A stretch of 64,000 bases of DNA from Clostridium muellerianum (GCF_012926525.1 NZ_JABBNI010000063.1:215608-279607); one strand, 5' to 3'. Counted from the stretch's first letter, positions 7,533 through 15,208 are shown. The notes: generated by a model not told the origin, from the sequence alone. Translations and numbers: made by a program.

Positions 7533-9350
7533 TTATTCTTTTAATAACTGCAAAATTCTTTGTGATTGCTGATTAGCTTGACTTAATATTGATTCAGTAG
7601 CCTGTAACAGAACATTTCCATTTACAACATTTATCATTTCCTTAGCCATATCTGCATCTCTAATCCTTGACTCAGAAGATGTTAAATTAAGGTTATAACT
7701 TTCAACATTATTTAAAGTATGTCCTAATGCATTTTGGTATGCTCCCATTCTTGAGCGATGGGAAGATACGATTGCCATAGCCTTATCAATACTTGAAATA
7801 GCATCTTCTGCGTTATCTCTAGTTTTTATATTAATAGCTGATATTCCAATAGAGCTTGTCCTAACATCACAAAGAGTAATTCCCATTGTATCTCCACAAT
7901 TTGCTCCTACTTGCAGACTTATAGTTAATGGCTGGCTGTCATTTTTACTTGAAGAAGAAGCATTTTCATATTCAGGAATTCCTAATGAAAAGCCGTCTTT
8001 ATCCGCAGCTACAAATTCTTTTCCATCCCAAATTATTTTTGAAGTGCCAATGCTCCCGTTAGCCGATAATTCTTTTTGTAATGACCAGTTAACCCCATCA
8101 TCAGAATTATAAATCACCGTTTTTCCTCCAATCCCTGTATTACCAATAGCGAGATATTGGTTGCCATCATATGCTATACTTGTAAACTTTGTAGAGTCAT
8201 TTGAAACATTGCTAGTATTCCAGTTAACTCCGTCATTGGATTCAAGTATTCTCCCGTTAGCTTCACCAACTACAAAATGCCTACCTCCTTCGCACAAAAC
8301 AGCATCTTCCGAATACCCTATAGCTCCTGTAGAATTGTGACAAGTCCAATTTATTCCATCAGTTGATGTATATATCTTCCCATAACCTTGTCCCACATAT
8401 TTTCCTCCGCCAAAAGCTATGCAATCTATTTTATCTGGATTACTATATACACTCCAATCAACCCCATTAGTTGAGGTAAGTGTCTTCCACAAACCTTCAT
8501 CTGAGGAATAACCCGTAGCAACAAATTTACTACCATCAAAGGTAATAGAGTTTGTAGTTGTGCCAAAACATTTTAAGTCAATTGGAGGACTTGTATTAAT
8601 TGAATTACTCCAATTAACTCCATCTGTTGAATAAATAATTCCCCCATCAGTGCCAAAATGTCCGCTAAAAGCTCCTGTGGCTACAAAGACACCATTACCA
8701 TAAATAACGTCTGATGGAAGTGGATTATAGGCTGATGTATTCCAATTCACAGCATCACTTGAATACATAATCTGATTTACACCACCACTTACACCTATAG
8801 CTACATACTTTCCTGTTCCATCATAAGCAATGTCTTTAGCAGTAAAATTATTGCCATCATTTACATAACTCCAATCAATATTCTTTAATGCTGGTTTTGA
8901 TAATGTATTATTAGTTATTGAACTTACTTGCTGTGAAGCCAGAAGTTTTATTCCATTAAACTCCGTATTATTTGCTATGTTGTCAACCAAATTACCCATC
9001 TGTTCAAACTCTGCCTGTAGATTTTCCCTATCCTCATCCGTTAGTGTTCCGTTGGATGCTTGTAGTGCTAATTCTCTCATTCTTTGCAGTGCTGGGTCTA
9101 AGATTTCGCCCAGCCCTCCATCTGCTGTCTGAACTAACGAGACACCATCTTGAATATTTCTTGATGCCATTTCCAAACCTCTTATTTGACCTCTCATTTT
9201 TTCCGAGATAGCTAGTCCAGCAGAATCATCTGATGCCTTTTCTATTCGAAGTCCCGAGGATAACCTGCCCATAGCTTTTGATGTATTTTCCATATTCTTT
9301 TTCAATCTATTATTAGCATTTAATGCATTAATATTGTGAGCTATTATCAT
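7533..9350 (-). CDS. Flagellin carrying a central repeat domain that looks like a seven-bladed beta-propeller
   Basis: Residues 1-140 are a canonical flagellin D0/D1 N-terminus (MIIAHNINALNANNRL, then SSGLRIEKASDDSAGLAISE). Residues about 470-605 are the matching C-terminus, ending SQANQQSQRILQLLKE. Between them (about 159-455) is an inserted domain. It contains repeats of 'IayDG..fvA.G......i..S.DGVNW', with DGVNW-like ends at A200, D243, G296, D331, D373 and D418. The domain opens with an orphan 'DWSYV' strand and closes with a blade lacking its W strand (KIIWDGKEFVAADKDG). That is the layout expected of Velcro closure in a seven-blade propeller. The repeats resemble Asp-box/YCF48-type propellers; no sialidase active site is visible. 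Six Cys (C261, C310, C337, C353, C485, C494) are unusual for a flagellin. GAGGTGG 4 nt before the ATG supports the start. It lies in a mobile-type island far from other flagellar genes. Filament incorporation is expected from the intact ends; the ligand is unknown. Confidence 0.9.
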   Translation of the reverse strand: MIIAHNINALNANNRLKKNMENTSKAMGRLSSGLRIEKASDDSAGLAISEKMRGQIRGLEMASRNIQDGVSLVQTADGGLGEILDPALQRMRELALQASNGTLTDEDRENLQAEFEQMGNLVDNIANNTEFNGIKLLASQQVSSITNNTLSKPALKNIDWSYVNDGNNFTAKDIAYDGTGKYVAIGVSGGVNQIMYSSDAVNWNTSAYNPLPSDVIYGNGVFVATGAFSGHFGTDGGIIYSTDGVNWSNSINTSPPIDLKCFGTTTNSITFDGSKFVATGYSSDEGLWKTLTSTNGVDWSVYSNPDKIDCIAFGGGKYVGQGYGKIYTSTDGINWTCHNSTGAIGYSEDAVLCEGGRHFVVGEANGRILESNDGVNWNTSNVSNDSTKFTSIAYDGNQYLAIGNTGIGGKTVIYNSDDGVNWSLQKELSANGSIGTSKIIWDGKEFVAADKDGFSLGIPEYENASSSSKNDSQPLTISLQVGANCGDTMGITLCDVRTSSIGISAINIKTRDNAEDAISSIDKAMAIVSSHRSRMGAYQNALGHTLNNVESYNLNLTSSESRIRDADMAKEMINVVNGNVLLQATESILSQANQQSQRILQLLKE

Positions 9351-9470
9351 TTTCCCACCTCAAATTTTCAACTTTATTTTATTCTATAGATATATATTAA
9401 TTTGACATCATGGACAAATTTTGTACTTTTTAAACATTTTTTTATTACTTTTAATTATTTTTGTACATTA

Positions 9471-9503
9471 AAAAAAGTTGCCTTTCCTAATGAAAAGCAA
9501 CTT
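9471..9503 (-). terminator. Intrinsic terminator after the WYL regulator
   Basis: AAGTTGC-TTTC and GAAAAGCAACTT pair around a short loop and are followed on the minus strand by seven T. It separates the regulator from the flagellin, whose promoter must lie in 9351-9470. No obvious SigD site (TAAA-N15-GCCGATAA) is visible there. Confidence 0.7.
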
Positions 9504-9512
9504 TACATCCAA

Positions 9513-10499
9513 TTACTTATATACTTCATACATTTTCCTAATCGTTTCTTTTATTTCTTCTCTATACTCCTGTGGTCTTATTACTTCTAAAAATTCTTTT
9601 TGAGATAATAACCACCTCTTAACACCTTCTCCATATACCTCAGCTTCTATTATTGGTTTATTATCTTTTTCATCATACCTTATTACTTTTGAAGTTGGTA
9701 ATCTATCAAGTATCGCTTCTAAAGAATCTCCCCAAAACTTAAATTGTATTGTCATTAATTCTCCTGTATACATAAATTGTATTTTTTTATGGAACTCTCC
9801 CTCTTCAAATCTATCTTTATATGGCATGAAAAACTTTTCTTCTGTTATATCGTATTTTTCAAACCTATCTACTCTAAAAACAATTGGATGATTTTCACTT
9901 CTTCCTATGATTTCTCCAACTAAATAAAAGTAATATTCACTAAATACTAATCCTAATGGTTTTAATTTATATTCTTTAACTATTCCATCTTGCCTTTCAT
10001 ACTTTACTTCAACTAATTTCTGTTTTTGAATACTAACACTAATCTTCCAAATAAAATTGATTATATCTTTATTATGTCTTGGTGGTACATAGTTAAATCT
10101 TTCATTAATAACTATCTTTTTTAATAATTCATTATCTTCACATTGAGAATTTAATATATCTAGTACTCTATCCATTTCTTTGTTTGAAAATGCTCTTGAT
10201 TCTAGAATTATTTTATATAATGCAAAAATATCTTTATCAGAAAACTTGAAACCTTTGCAGTTAATCATCTCATATCCTTTTTTAATCTTACTATATACAA
10301 TAGTTCTAAGATTCTTTTCATCCTTCTCTAAATAGTCTTTTAATTCTTTTATATCCCTTTGTATTGTTTTTTCATCTACTTCATATATTGTTGATAGATA
10401 CTTTTTACTTCTTACTTCACCTTTATTTAATCTTTCATATAAATTTAGCATCCTATACGTTTTGGATTTTCCTTCTTTTTCTCTGTTATATTCATTCAT
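9513..10499 (-). CDS. HTH and WYL-domain transcriptional regulator
   Basis: The protein has an N-terminal winged-helix HTH (about 12-75, including KKYLSTIYEVDEKTIQRDI). A long linker follows, then a WYL domain (about 150-240, with LKPLGLVFSEYYFYLVGEI) and a C-terminal WCX-like region. WYL regulators bind a ligand, often a nucleic acid or nucleotide, through the WYL domain and repress or activate nearby genes. Relatives (BrxR, CapW) control phage-defence operons. The ATG at 10499 is preferred although its AAGGAGG is about 14 nt away. An upstream start at 10556 would have to read through the ribosome site. It lies downstream of the EcsC/zinc-ribbon cluster and upstream of the flagellin, on the same strand. 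What it controls is unknown. Confidence 0.8.
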   Translation of the reverse strand: MNEYNREKEGKSKTYRMLNLYERLNKGEVRSKKYLSTIYEVDEKTIQRDIKELKDYLEKDEKNLRTIVYSKIKKGYEMINCKGFKFSDKDIFALYKIILESRAFSNKEMDRVLDILNSQCEDNELLKKIVINERFNYVPPRHNKDIINFIWKISVSIQKQKLVEVKYERQDGIVKEYKLKPLGLVFSEYYFYLVGEIIGRSENHPIVFRVDRFEKYDITEEKFFMPYKDRFEEGEFHKKIQFMYTGELMTIQFKFWGDSLEAILDRLPTSKVIRYDEKDNKPIIEAEVYGEGVKRWLLSQKEFLEVIRPQEYREEIKETIRKMYEVYK

Positions 10500-10576
10500 T
10501 ATATTTATGCCAGCCTCCTTCCTTACAAATATAGTATAATATTGTGTATGAGACAAAAATAGTCCATATAAATAAA

Positions 10577-10608
10577 AACTTATATCACTTTACTAAATGA
10601 TATAAGTT
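10577..10608. terminator. Bidirectional terminator
   Basis: AACTTATATCA and TGATATAAGTT are a perfect 11-bp stem with a 10-nt loop and T-runs on both sides. It follows the minus-strand 10684-11956 gene cluster. Confidence 0.7.
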
Positions 10609-10683
10609 AATTTTTTTAATTATTATCTGTTTATTCATACGTTATATTTCATAATTTAATAACTGAAAAACTTACAGAATAAT

Positions 10684-10878
10684 CTAGTGACCTCTTTTCT
10701 TTAATACATACGCCGCAGCACTTTTTTGTTTTCTTGAGCCTGTCCTTATTATTCTTATGAGTCGCTCATCAGGATATTTTTCCATTTCCGCTGTTAGTCC
10801 AATTGTACTTGATACTTCATCAGCTACTGCAGACGCAATTCCTTTTATCCCTTTTTTTAACAAATTACCTATTCCCAT
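10684..10878 (-). CDS. Small hypothetical protein, last gene of the EcsC cluster (64 aa)
   Basis: The ATG follows AGGAGATGACATAACT. The N-terminal half is an amphipathic helix with a Gly-rich start (MGIGNLLKKGIKGIASAVAD). The C-terminal half is basic (RLIRIIRTGSRKQKSAAAYV) and looks like a short HEAT/ARM-like helical pair. It is 27 nt downstream of the EcsC-family gene and ends the cluster. The family is not recognised. The helix could associate with membranes. Confidence 0.5.
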   Translation of the reverse strand: MGIGNLLKKGIKGIASAVADEVSSTIGLTAEMEKYPDERLIRIIRTGSRKQKSAAAYVLKKRGH

Positions 10879-10905
10879 AGTTATGTCATCTCCTCTATAT
10901 TTTTA

Positions 10906-11535
10906 TTAATAACTCAAAAATACTTTTTTTGATATTTTACCTATTGTTTTAGTAGAAGCTAAATCAACTCCTCCGCCTATAACTCCTCCAATAAGCGGAA
11001 CTGCTTTACCTAGATTTACTATTCCTTTCTGTCCAAACTTTGTTAGTAGCCTAAAGCCTACAGCTTGATTTATTCTTTTTATTGTTTCACCAGATATTTT
11101 TTGTATAGCTGATTGTGTTAATTTAGTTCCTATTTTTACTCCAATATCTTTGCCTATCTCTACAGCAGCATTACCTGTTAAACACATGTATACTAAGCTC
11201 TTTACTGAATCATCTTTTATATCATATCTACCTATGTATGCTACTGCTGCTATCATTCTCATCTGAACATATATTACGCTAGAAATATTAGCAGGAATTG
11301 ATACTGGCAAAGTTATTAATCCTCCTAATCCAGATAAAAAACCTGATGTTGCACATTTACCAACTTGCCAATTTATTAAACTGTCACATGCCTTTATAGA
11401 ATTACCACCATTTTTATTTAGATATTCATCTGCTAATTCTTCTGCTGATAATGTTCCTGGTAATCCATTTAAAGATTTTTCATAAGCCCAATCCAATACC
11501 TGCAACATTTTATTACTTTCTACTAATTCACTCAT
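10906..11535 (-). CDS. EcsC-family protein (209 aa)
   Basis: The ATG at 11535 has AAGGAG 6-7 nt upstream, so the nine earlier codons are not used. The protein has the EcsC-family pattern of Gly-rich membrane-associating segments. These are FLSGLGGLITLPVSIPANI near the middle and KAVPLIGGVIGGGVDLAST near the end, separated by long helices containing the MRMIAAVAYIGRYD segment. EcsC-family proteins are often tied to membrane stress or protein secretion, but their activity is not well defined. It overlaps nothing and sits 29 nt below a small membrane-protein gene, apparently in one operon with a zinc-ribbon gene. Confidence 0.7.
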   Translation of the reverse strand: MSELVESNKMLQVLDWAYEKSLNGLPGTLSAEELADEYLNKNGGNSIKACDSLINWQVGKCATSGFLSGLGGLITLPVSIPANISSVIYVQMRMIAAVAYIGRYDIKDDSVKSLVYMCLTGNAAVEIGKDIGVKIGTKLTQSAIQKISGETIKRINQAVGFRLLTKFGQKGIVNLGKAVPLIGGVIGGGVDLASTKTIGKISKKVFLSY

Positions 11536-11564
11536 TTTAAACTCCTTCTTCACATAACTCACAC

Positions 11565-11786
11565 TTATTTATCTAATTTATGAAATGCCCACAAACCTTG
11601 TAATATTGGTTCTAATGTTTTATAACCAGCTCGCAATATAGCAGGTGCCATGATGATTACTATGACACTTGCTAACCTTCCTAATGAAACAACTTCCAAA
11701 ATAAACCCAAGTATTCCTGTTCCCCAAACAAACTTTTCTCCAAATAGATTTCCTATAATACCATAAATCCAAAATGCTATTACCAA
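11565..11786 (-). CDS. Small membrane protein, TTG start (73 aa)
   Basis: TTG at 11786 follows GGGGGAG by 6 nt. Two hydrophobic spans are visible: an N-terminal one (IAFWIYGIIGNLF) and a central one (LASVIVIIMAPAILRAG). The C-terminus is soluble (EPILQGLWAFHKLDK). It is separated by 2 nt from the upstream zinc-ribbon gene and followed by the EcsC-family gene, so translation is probably coupled. I recognise no family. Confidence 0.5.
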   Translation of the reverse strand: MVIAFWIYGIIGNLFGEKFVWGTGILGFILEVVSLGRLASVIVIIMAPAILRAGYKTLEPILQGLWAFHKLDK

Positions 11787-11788
11787 AT

Positions 11789-11956
11789 TTACTCCCCCTT
11801 TACTCTTAACTTTAAAATGCTTGTTATTTTACATTTTAAGCATAGTTTATCATTTAACTTTTTTAAGTTTTCAATTGTTATATCATCATTACATACTACT
11901 ATGATTTTTTTGCCGCATTTTTCGCAAAGTATTTCTCTCTTTGCTTTTATAGGCAT
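11789..11956 (-). CDS. Small zinc-ribbon protein (55 aa)
   Basis: The ATG at 11956 has GGAGG 8 nt upstream. An ORF extending to 12109 has no ribosome site and runs into the promoter region. The product carries two CxxC knuckles, CEKCGKK and CLKCK, 24 residues apart, typical of a single zinc ribbon. It is the first gene of the minus-strand cluster and faces the XRE regulator gene divergently. It may bind DNA, RNA or a protein partner. Confidence 0.55.
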   Translation of the reverse strand: MPIKAKREILCEKCGKKIIVVCNDDITIENLKKLNDKLCLKCKITSILKLRVKGE

Positions 11957-12088
11957 GATTTTACCTCCAATCAACAAAAACTTAATATATAAGGTTCTGC
12001 ATTTTAACATTATTCCAAACATTTTTACTAAAAACTTCATAATAATACTTATAGTATATATTTTGCTAAAAAACATATCAATAGTATA

Positions 12089-12117
12089 TTGTGAAAAACT
12101 TGCTATCACGATAATTT
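12089..12117 (+). promoter_or_regulatory. SigA-type promoter for the XRE regulator
   Basis: TTGTGA (12089-12094), a 17-bp spacer and TAATTT (12112-12117) lie 20 nt before the XRE start codon. The divergent gap 11957-12136 probably also holds the promoter for the zinc-ribbon/EcsC cluster. Confidence 0.55.
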
Positions 12118-12136
12118 AATCTTAGAGGTGGATTAA

Positions 12137-12481
12137 ATGAATGATTTAAGCAAAATTATAGGTGAAAGAATAAGAAACTTAAGAAAAGAATGTGGGTTAA
12201 GTCAAGAGGAATTAGCATATAGGGCATCACTTCACCCAACATATATTGGTCAACTCGAGAGAGGAGAAAAGAATGCTACTTTAGAAAGTATTGAAAAAGT
12301 TACTGCTGCATTAAATATATCTTTTGAAGACTTGTTTAAGTATTTACAGATGTCCTCTAATAATAGTGATAGCATAATATTTAACAAAATATATAACCTT
12401 TTACACAATAGAACTCTTGATGATAAAAAGAAAATTCTTAGCTTGATTGAGCAACTTATTAACTGGAAAGATAACTTATAA
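12137..12481 (+). CDS. XRE-family HTH regulator (114 aa)
   Basis: This is the only plus-strand gene of the island interior. Residues 8-62 form a classic Cro/cI helix-turn-helix (RIRNLRKECGLSQEELAYRA, then HPTYIGQLERGEKNAT). A short C-terminal helical tail likely dimerises. GAGGTGG is 5 nt before the ATG. Divergent orientation to the zinc-ribbon/EcsC cluster and a shared intergenic region suggest it regulates that cluster and itself. It could also be the island's immunity-type repressor. Confidence 0.85.
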   Translation: MNDLSKIIGERIRNLRKECGLSQEELAYRASLHPTYIGQLERGEKNATLESIEKVTAALNISFEDLFKYLQMSSNNSDSIIFNKIYNLLHNRTLDDKKKILSLIEQLINWKDNL

Positions 12482-12483
12482 TT

Positions 12484-12840
12484 TTATTTTAAATATACAT
12501 ATATACAACTATAAGCATCCTTAGAAGGTATAAGCCTTATTGCATAATTTGCTATATCTAATGAAATAGAGAGTATTGTTTCTTTGTTATAGCCTGTACC
12601 CTCACAGTATTTTTCTACCCTCTGAAAGTTTGAAAGAAGCTCAAATTGTAGGTAGTTCAGCTCATGCTGTAGTTTCTTTAGGTCAATTTTTGAGCCTGTT
12701 TTTAGCTCCAATAGGAGCTTTGTAGGATTCCATTGGTTGCAGAGATTGCCTCTACTTCCCTCCCAATCAATTCTCATATTTCCTAACCTTTTTTCTTTAT
12801 CAATTTGAAATGTTATGCCTCTTACTAAATCTTTGTCCAT
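12484..12840 (-). CDS. Hypothetical protein (118 aa)
   Basis: GGAGG is 7 nt before the ATG. The protein starts with a beta-rich half (GITFQIDKEKRLGNMRIDWE), followed by two long helices containing one Cys, and a short tail ending CIYVYLK. Its stop codon lies 2 nt from the convergent XRE gene stop. It is the last of a run of small minus-strand genes (12484-13483). I recognise no function. Confidence 0.5.
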   Translation of the reverse strand: MDKDLVRGITFQIDKEKRLGNMRIDWEGSRGNLCNQWNPTKLLLELKTGSKIDLKKLQHELNYLQFELLSNFQRVEKYCEGTGYNKETILSISLDIANYAIRLIPSKDAYSCIYVYLK

Positions 12841-12861
12841 TATTGTTCCTCCATCATTTTT

Positions 12862-13167
12862 TTAATATTCTTCTGCCAGTAACATAGTTGTATGAGTATT
12901 ATCATCTATTACAAATATCTTTGACGATACCACTTCTTCAATTAGCATCTTATAAGTCTTTTCGTATTTAGGTACTTCCTGCCTATGCTCTATTTTTTGT
13001 ATTGCTATGTCGTCAACTATTTCTCTTTTCAATTCAAATACTTGTAAGTAATCTAGCTTCACTCCTTGTTCTTTTAATGAATCTATGCAATTCCACATAA
13101 ATAATTGTAGTTCTAATGGTATTTCACTTTTTATTCCTCTAGTCATATATCTTGCATTATCAAACAT
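12862..13167 (-). CDS. DUF960-like protein (101 aa)
   Basis: From the ATG at 13167 (AAGG-TGGTG upstream) the sequence MFDNARYMTRGIKSEIPLEL, then LQLFMWNCID and LDYLQVFEL, then QKIEHRQEVPKY, matches my recollection of the DUF960 family. That family is found widely in Firmicute plasmids and prophages and its function is unknown. An in-frame start at 13212 would overlap the preceding gene by 23 nt and lacks a ribosome site. It lies in a compact minus-strand run with two other small genes. Confidence 0.6.
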   Translation of the reverse strand: MFDNARYMTRGIKSEIPLELQLFMWNCIDSLKEQGVKLDYLQVFELKREIVDDIAIQKIEHRQEVPKYEKTYKMLIEEVVSSKIFVIDDNTHTTMLLAEEY

Positions 13168-13189
13168 TTTAACACCAGCCTTAAATAAC

Positions 13190-13483
13190 TTATTTTGTAT
13201 TAAATATTTCATTTAGTTTTTTTATAAATTCCTTTGAAAATACTGATTTATCTATTGACGCCTTTATTAACTGTATTAATTCTTCTTCTGTTACATCTAA
13301 TGACCTTGGTATATAAGTTTGCTCTGACCTCACAGTATCCTTGTATAATGAGAATCTTATTTCTTCTCTATTTTTTTCTTTAATAAATATTTTCTCAATG
13401 CAATATGTGTAATCATCATCCTTTAGCTTTCCTTGATTAAGTATTTTACAATATTTAGTTTCCTTTATTACTTTTTCTGCCAT
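13190..13483 (-). CDS. Hypothetical protein (97 aa)
   Basis: GGAGGTACTT precedes the ATG. The protein is charged and probably alpha/beta (MAEKVIKETKYCKILNQGK), with a C-terminal helix. It lies 22 nt before the DUF960-like gene in the same direction, so the two are likely translated from one message. I recognise no family. It is typical of small phage/plasmid early genes. Confidence 0.45.
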   Translation of the reverse strand: MAEKVIKETKYCKILNQGKLKDDDYTYCIEKIFIKEKNREEIRFSLYKDTVRSEQTYIPRSLDVTEEELIQLIKASIDKSVFSKEFIKKLNEIFNTK

Positions 13484-13513
13484 AAGTACCTCCTATAAAT
13501 TTTTACAAATAAT

Positions 13514-13551
13514 AAAGCCTTAATCACCGCAATATTGGCAATTAAAGCTTT
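13514..13551 (-). terminator. Intrinsic terminator after 13552-13914
   Basis: AAAGCCTTAAT and ATTAAAGCTTT form an imperfect stem that abuts the stop codon of the upstream minus-strand gene. The AAAGCTTT arm is followed by an AT-rich tail. Confidence 0.5.
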
Positions 13552-13914
13552 TTAATCAATAATATAATCTTTTAAATTTTGTGGTAATAACTCCATTGGA
13601 ATTATTAATGATATAGCATACTCATTGTTGCATAATATCAATGAATTAGTATAAGTTTTATCGTTGCTGCATACTATTTTATCTACATATTCTGGTATAA
13701 TACTATCACAGTCAATGTAAATCTTATCTTTTATTATTTGAAAATCTTCTTCTTTTTCTATAACTACAACATATCCTCCATCATCTTCGTACTTGTCCCT
13801 ACTAGTTCCATACTCTGAATCTAGTACATGTAGTATTCCTTCAATGATATTTTGCACCTCATCTGTCAGTGCTTTTACCTTATTCATATCCGTTAAATAA
13901 GCTAATTCTATCAT
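13552..13914 (-). CDS. Hypothetical phage-type protein (120 aa)
   Basis: GAGGAGG precedes the ATG. The protein has helix-rich ends and a central acidic beta segment (YEDDGGYVVVIEKEEDFQII). This 'DSEYG.....DDGGYVVV' arrangement recurs in small proteins of Firmicute prophages and conjugative elements, but I know of no function for it. It is separated by its own terminator from the genes on either side. Confidence 0.5.
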   Translation of the reverse strand: MIELAYLTDMNKVKALTDEVQNIIEGILHVLDSEYGTSRDKYEDDGGYVVVIEKEEDFQIIKDKIYIDCDSIIPEYVDKIVCSNDKTYTNSLILCNNEYAISLIIPMELLPQNLKDYIID

Positions 13915-14036
13915 TACTATTTCCTCCTCAAAAATAAAAATATCTTACCTAATATACAGTAAGATTCTCATTATAATAATATATATTTATCTCTCTTTAT
14001 TACATACCAATGCTAATTACTCTAACAATTTAGTAT

Positions 14037-14324
14037 TTACTTAGTCCTATCACTAAGCTTAAATTCCCTCATAAGCAATCCTATCATCTTCATTACCCTA
14101 GAAAAATCACTGCGTCCGTTTTTATCTTTTTCCACTAACAGGTGTGCTGGATTAATATATTTAATCCTACTGTTATACTGCATTAATATATATACAGCTA
14201 ATCTTTTATTACCATCCCTATACCAATCTACATAGCCATATCTGACTAAATAGATTGCTTTTTCATCATTAGATGATGGCACTTTATATTCTTTTAATAC
14301 TTCACAATATACTTTTCCTTTCAT
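14037..14324 (-). CDS. Hypothetical protein (95 aa)
   Basis: AAGGAG stands 11 nt before the ATG. The protein is basic, with an aromatic-rich middle (YLVRYGYVDWYRDGNKRL) and a C-terminal helix. It follows the terminator of the toxin-antitoxin pair and stands alone. I see no catalytic motif and cannot name a family. Confidence 0.4.
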   Translation of the reverse strand: MKGKVYCEVLKEYKVPSSNDEKAIYLVRYGYVDWYRDGNKRLAVYILMQYNSRIKYINPAHLLVEKDKNGRSDFSRVMKMIGLLMREFKLSDRTK

Positions 14325-14373
14325 ATCATTTATAACTCCTTATAGTATTTAGAATTACTTTATAAACAAATAA

Positions 14374-14397
14374 AGGAATAGCATTTACACTATTCCT
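14374..14397 (-). terminator. Terminator of the toxin-antitoxin pair
   Basis: AGGAATAG and CTATTCCT form a perfect 8-bp stem with an 8-nt loop, followed on the minus strand by TTTATTTGTTT. It lies about 95 nt after the toxin stop. Confidence 0.55.
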
Positions 14398-14492
14398 CGC
14401 TAATTACTTGCTATACTAATTTTTCCTCACTCCAAGACAAAACTTGATGCTAATACAAAATTACTATTGGCATTTAACTTTAACCGATATGC

Positions 14493-14825
14493 TTATAATG
14501 TTTTTAAAATTTCTTCAATCCTTGAAGGCATTATATTTTCTTGCTTACTCTTAGCATAAATAGTTAGAAGTATTATTTCTTTATGCTCTGTAACTACGTA
14601 ATATATGGTTCCAAATCCACCACTTTTCCCCTTATTCATATCTCTGCTAGGTATTCTGATTCTAAATATTAATTTATTTAATCCTTCAATTCTGTCTCCT
14701 GAATTAGAATCATTATCAATAATAGTTAAAGTTTCTGATAAATCCTTTAATACATTAGGGTATTTTTTCTTCAGCCATTTAATATCTTTTTGAAATGTAT
14801 CTGTAACTTTAAATTGATGCTGCAT
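14493..14825 (-). CDS. RelE/ParE-superfamily toxin
   Basis: The 110-residue product has the family's core: an N-terminal helix pair (FQKDIKWLKKKYPN), the GDRIEGLNKLIFRIRIPSRD strand region, then YYVV and ILLTIYAKSKQENI near the end. Toxins of this fold cleave mRNA on the ribosome or poison gyrase. The shifted RIPSRD..KGKSGGF motif is typical of the HigB/RelE-like group. ATG at 14825 is preferred (GAGG at 9 nt); the start overlaps the antitoxin end by 17 nt, so translation is coupled. It lies directly next to the tmRNA gene, whose product rescues ribosomes stalled by mRNA cleavage. Confidence 0.8.
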   Translation of the reverse strand: MQHQFKVTDTFQKDIKWLKKKYPNVLKDLSETLTIIDNDSNSGDRIEGLNKLIFRIRIPSRDMNKGKSGGFGTIYYVVTEHKEIILLTIYAKSKQENIMPSRIEEILKTL

Positions 14826-15039
14826 CTTTTTCATCCTCAAATAAAGTGTCTATTGAAAATACTTTTCCATCTTCAACATCCTTAAGTCCTTTGGCTATGT
14901 TATAGTTTACATCAATACTATCTATATCACCTAATGATTTTAATATTTCCTTAATTTTATTATATTCATCAATATTTATAACCACTGCTGTTGTCTCACC
15001 TTTGTCATTTACGATATAATTTTCATGGATTTCTAACAT
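14809..15039 (-). CDS. Antitoxin of the RelE/ParE-type pair
   Basis: The 76-residue product begins with a short strand-helix (MLEIHENYIVNDKGETTAVV), followed by a helix and an acidic C-terminal tail that would wrap the toxin (DVEDGKVFSIDTLFEDE). This is the usual Phd/YefM-like arrangement. ATG at 15039 is chosen because AGGAGG lies 10 nt away; a TTG three codons upstream is only 1 nt from it. It is the promoter-proximal gene and probably autoregulates the pair. Confidence 0.75.
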   Translation of the reverse strand: MLEIHENYIVNDKGETTAVVINIDEYNKIKEILKSLGDIDSIDVNYNIAKGLKDVEDGKVFSIDTLFEDEKDAASI

Positions 15040-15175
15040 TTTTCTCAATCCTCCTAATGTTAATAATTATATACTCTCACTAATTACTTTATTCAATAAA
15101 CTTGTATTAAAAAACCGCACTAGATTTCCAATACAGTAATATCAAATCTATCAATTCTAAATTTACATATATAAG

Positions 15176-15204
15176 TAAAAAACCCTCAACATCAGTCGAG
15201 GGTT
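15176..15204 (-). terminator. Terminator of ssrA
   Basis: AACCCTC and GAGGGTT pair around a 10-nt loop and are followed on the minus strand by six T in the direction of tmRNA transcription, starting 5 nt after its CCA end. Confidence 0.8.
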
Positions 15205-15208
15205 TCAA

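Noticed and set aside
8972..9211. Plus-strand ORF of 79 codons
   Set aside because: It is antisense to the conserved flagellin N-terminus and is explained by codon bias of that gene.
9351..9470. SigD-type flagellar promoter before the flagellin
   Set aside because: No TAAA-N15-GCCGATAA-like site is visible on the minus strand; the promoter type remains unknown.
12484..13914. Possible capsule of phage structural genes
   Set aside because: No terminase, portal, capsid or tail gene is recognisable in 1-15,200; the island looks like a satellite or degraded element, not a full prophage.
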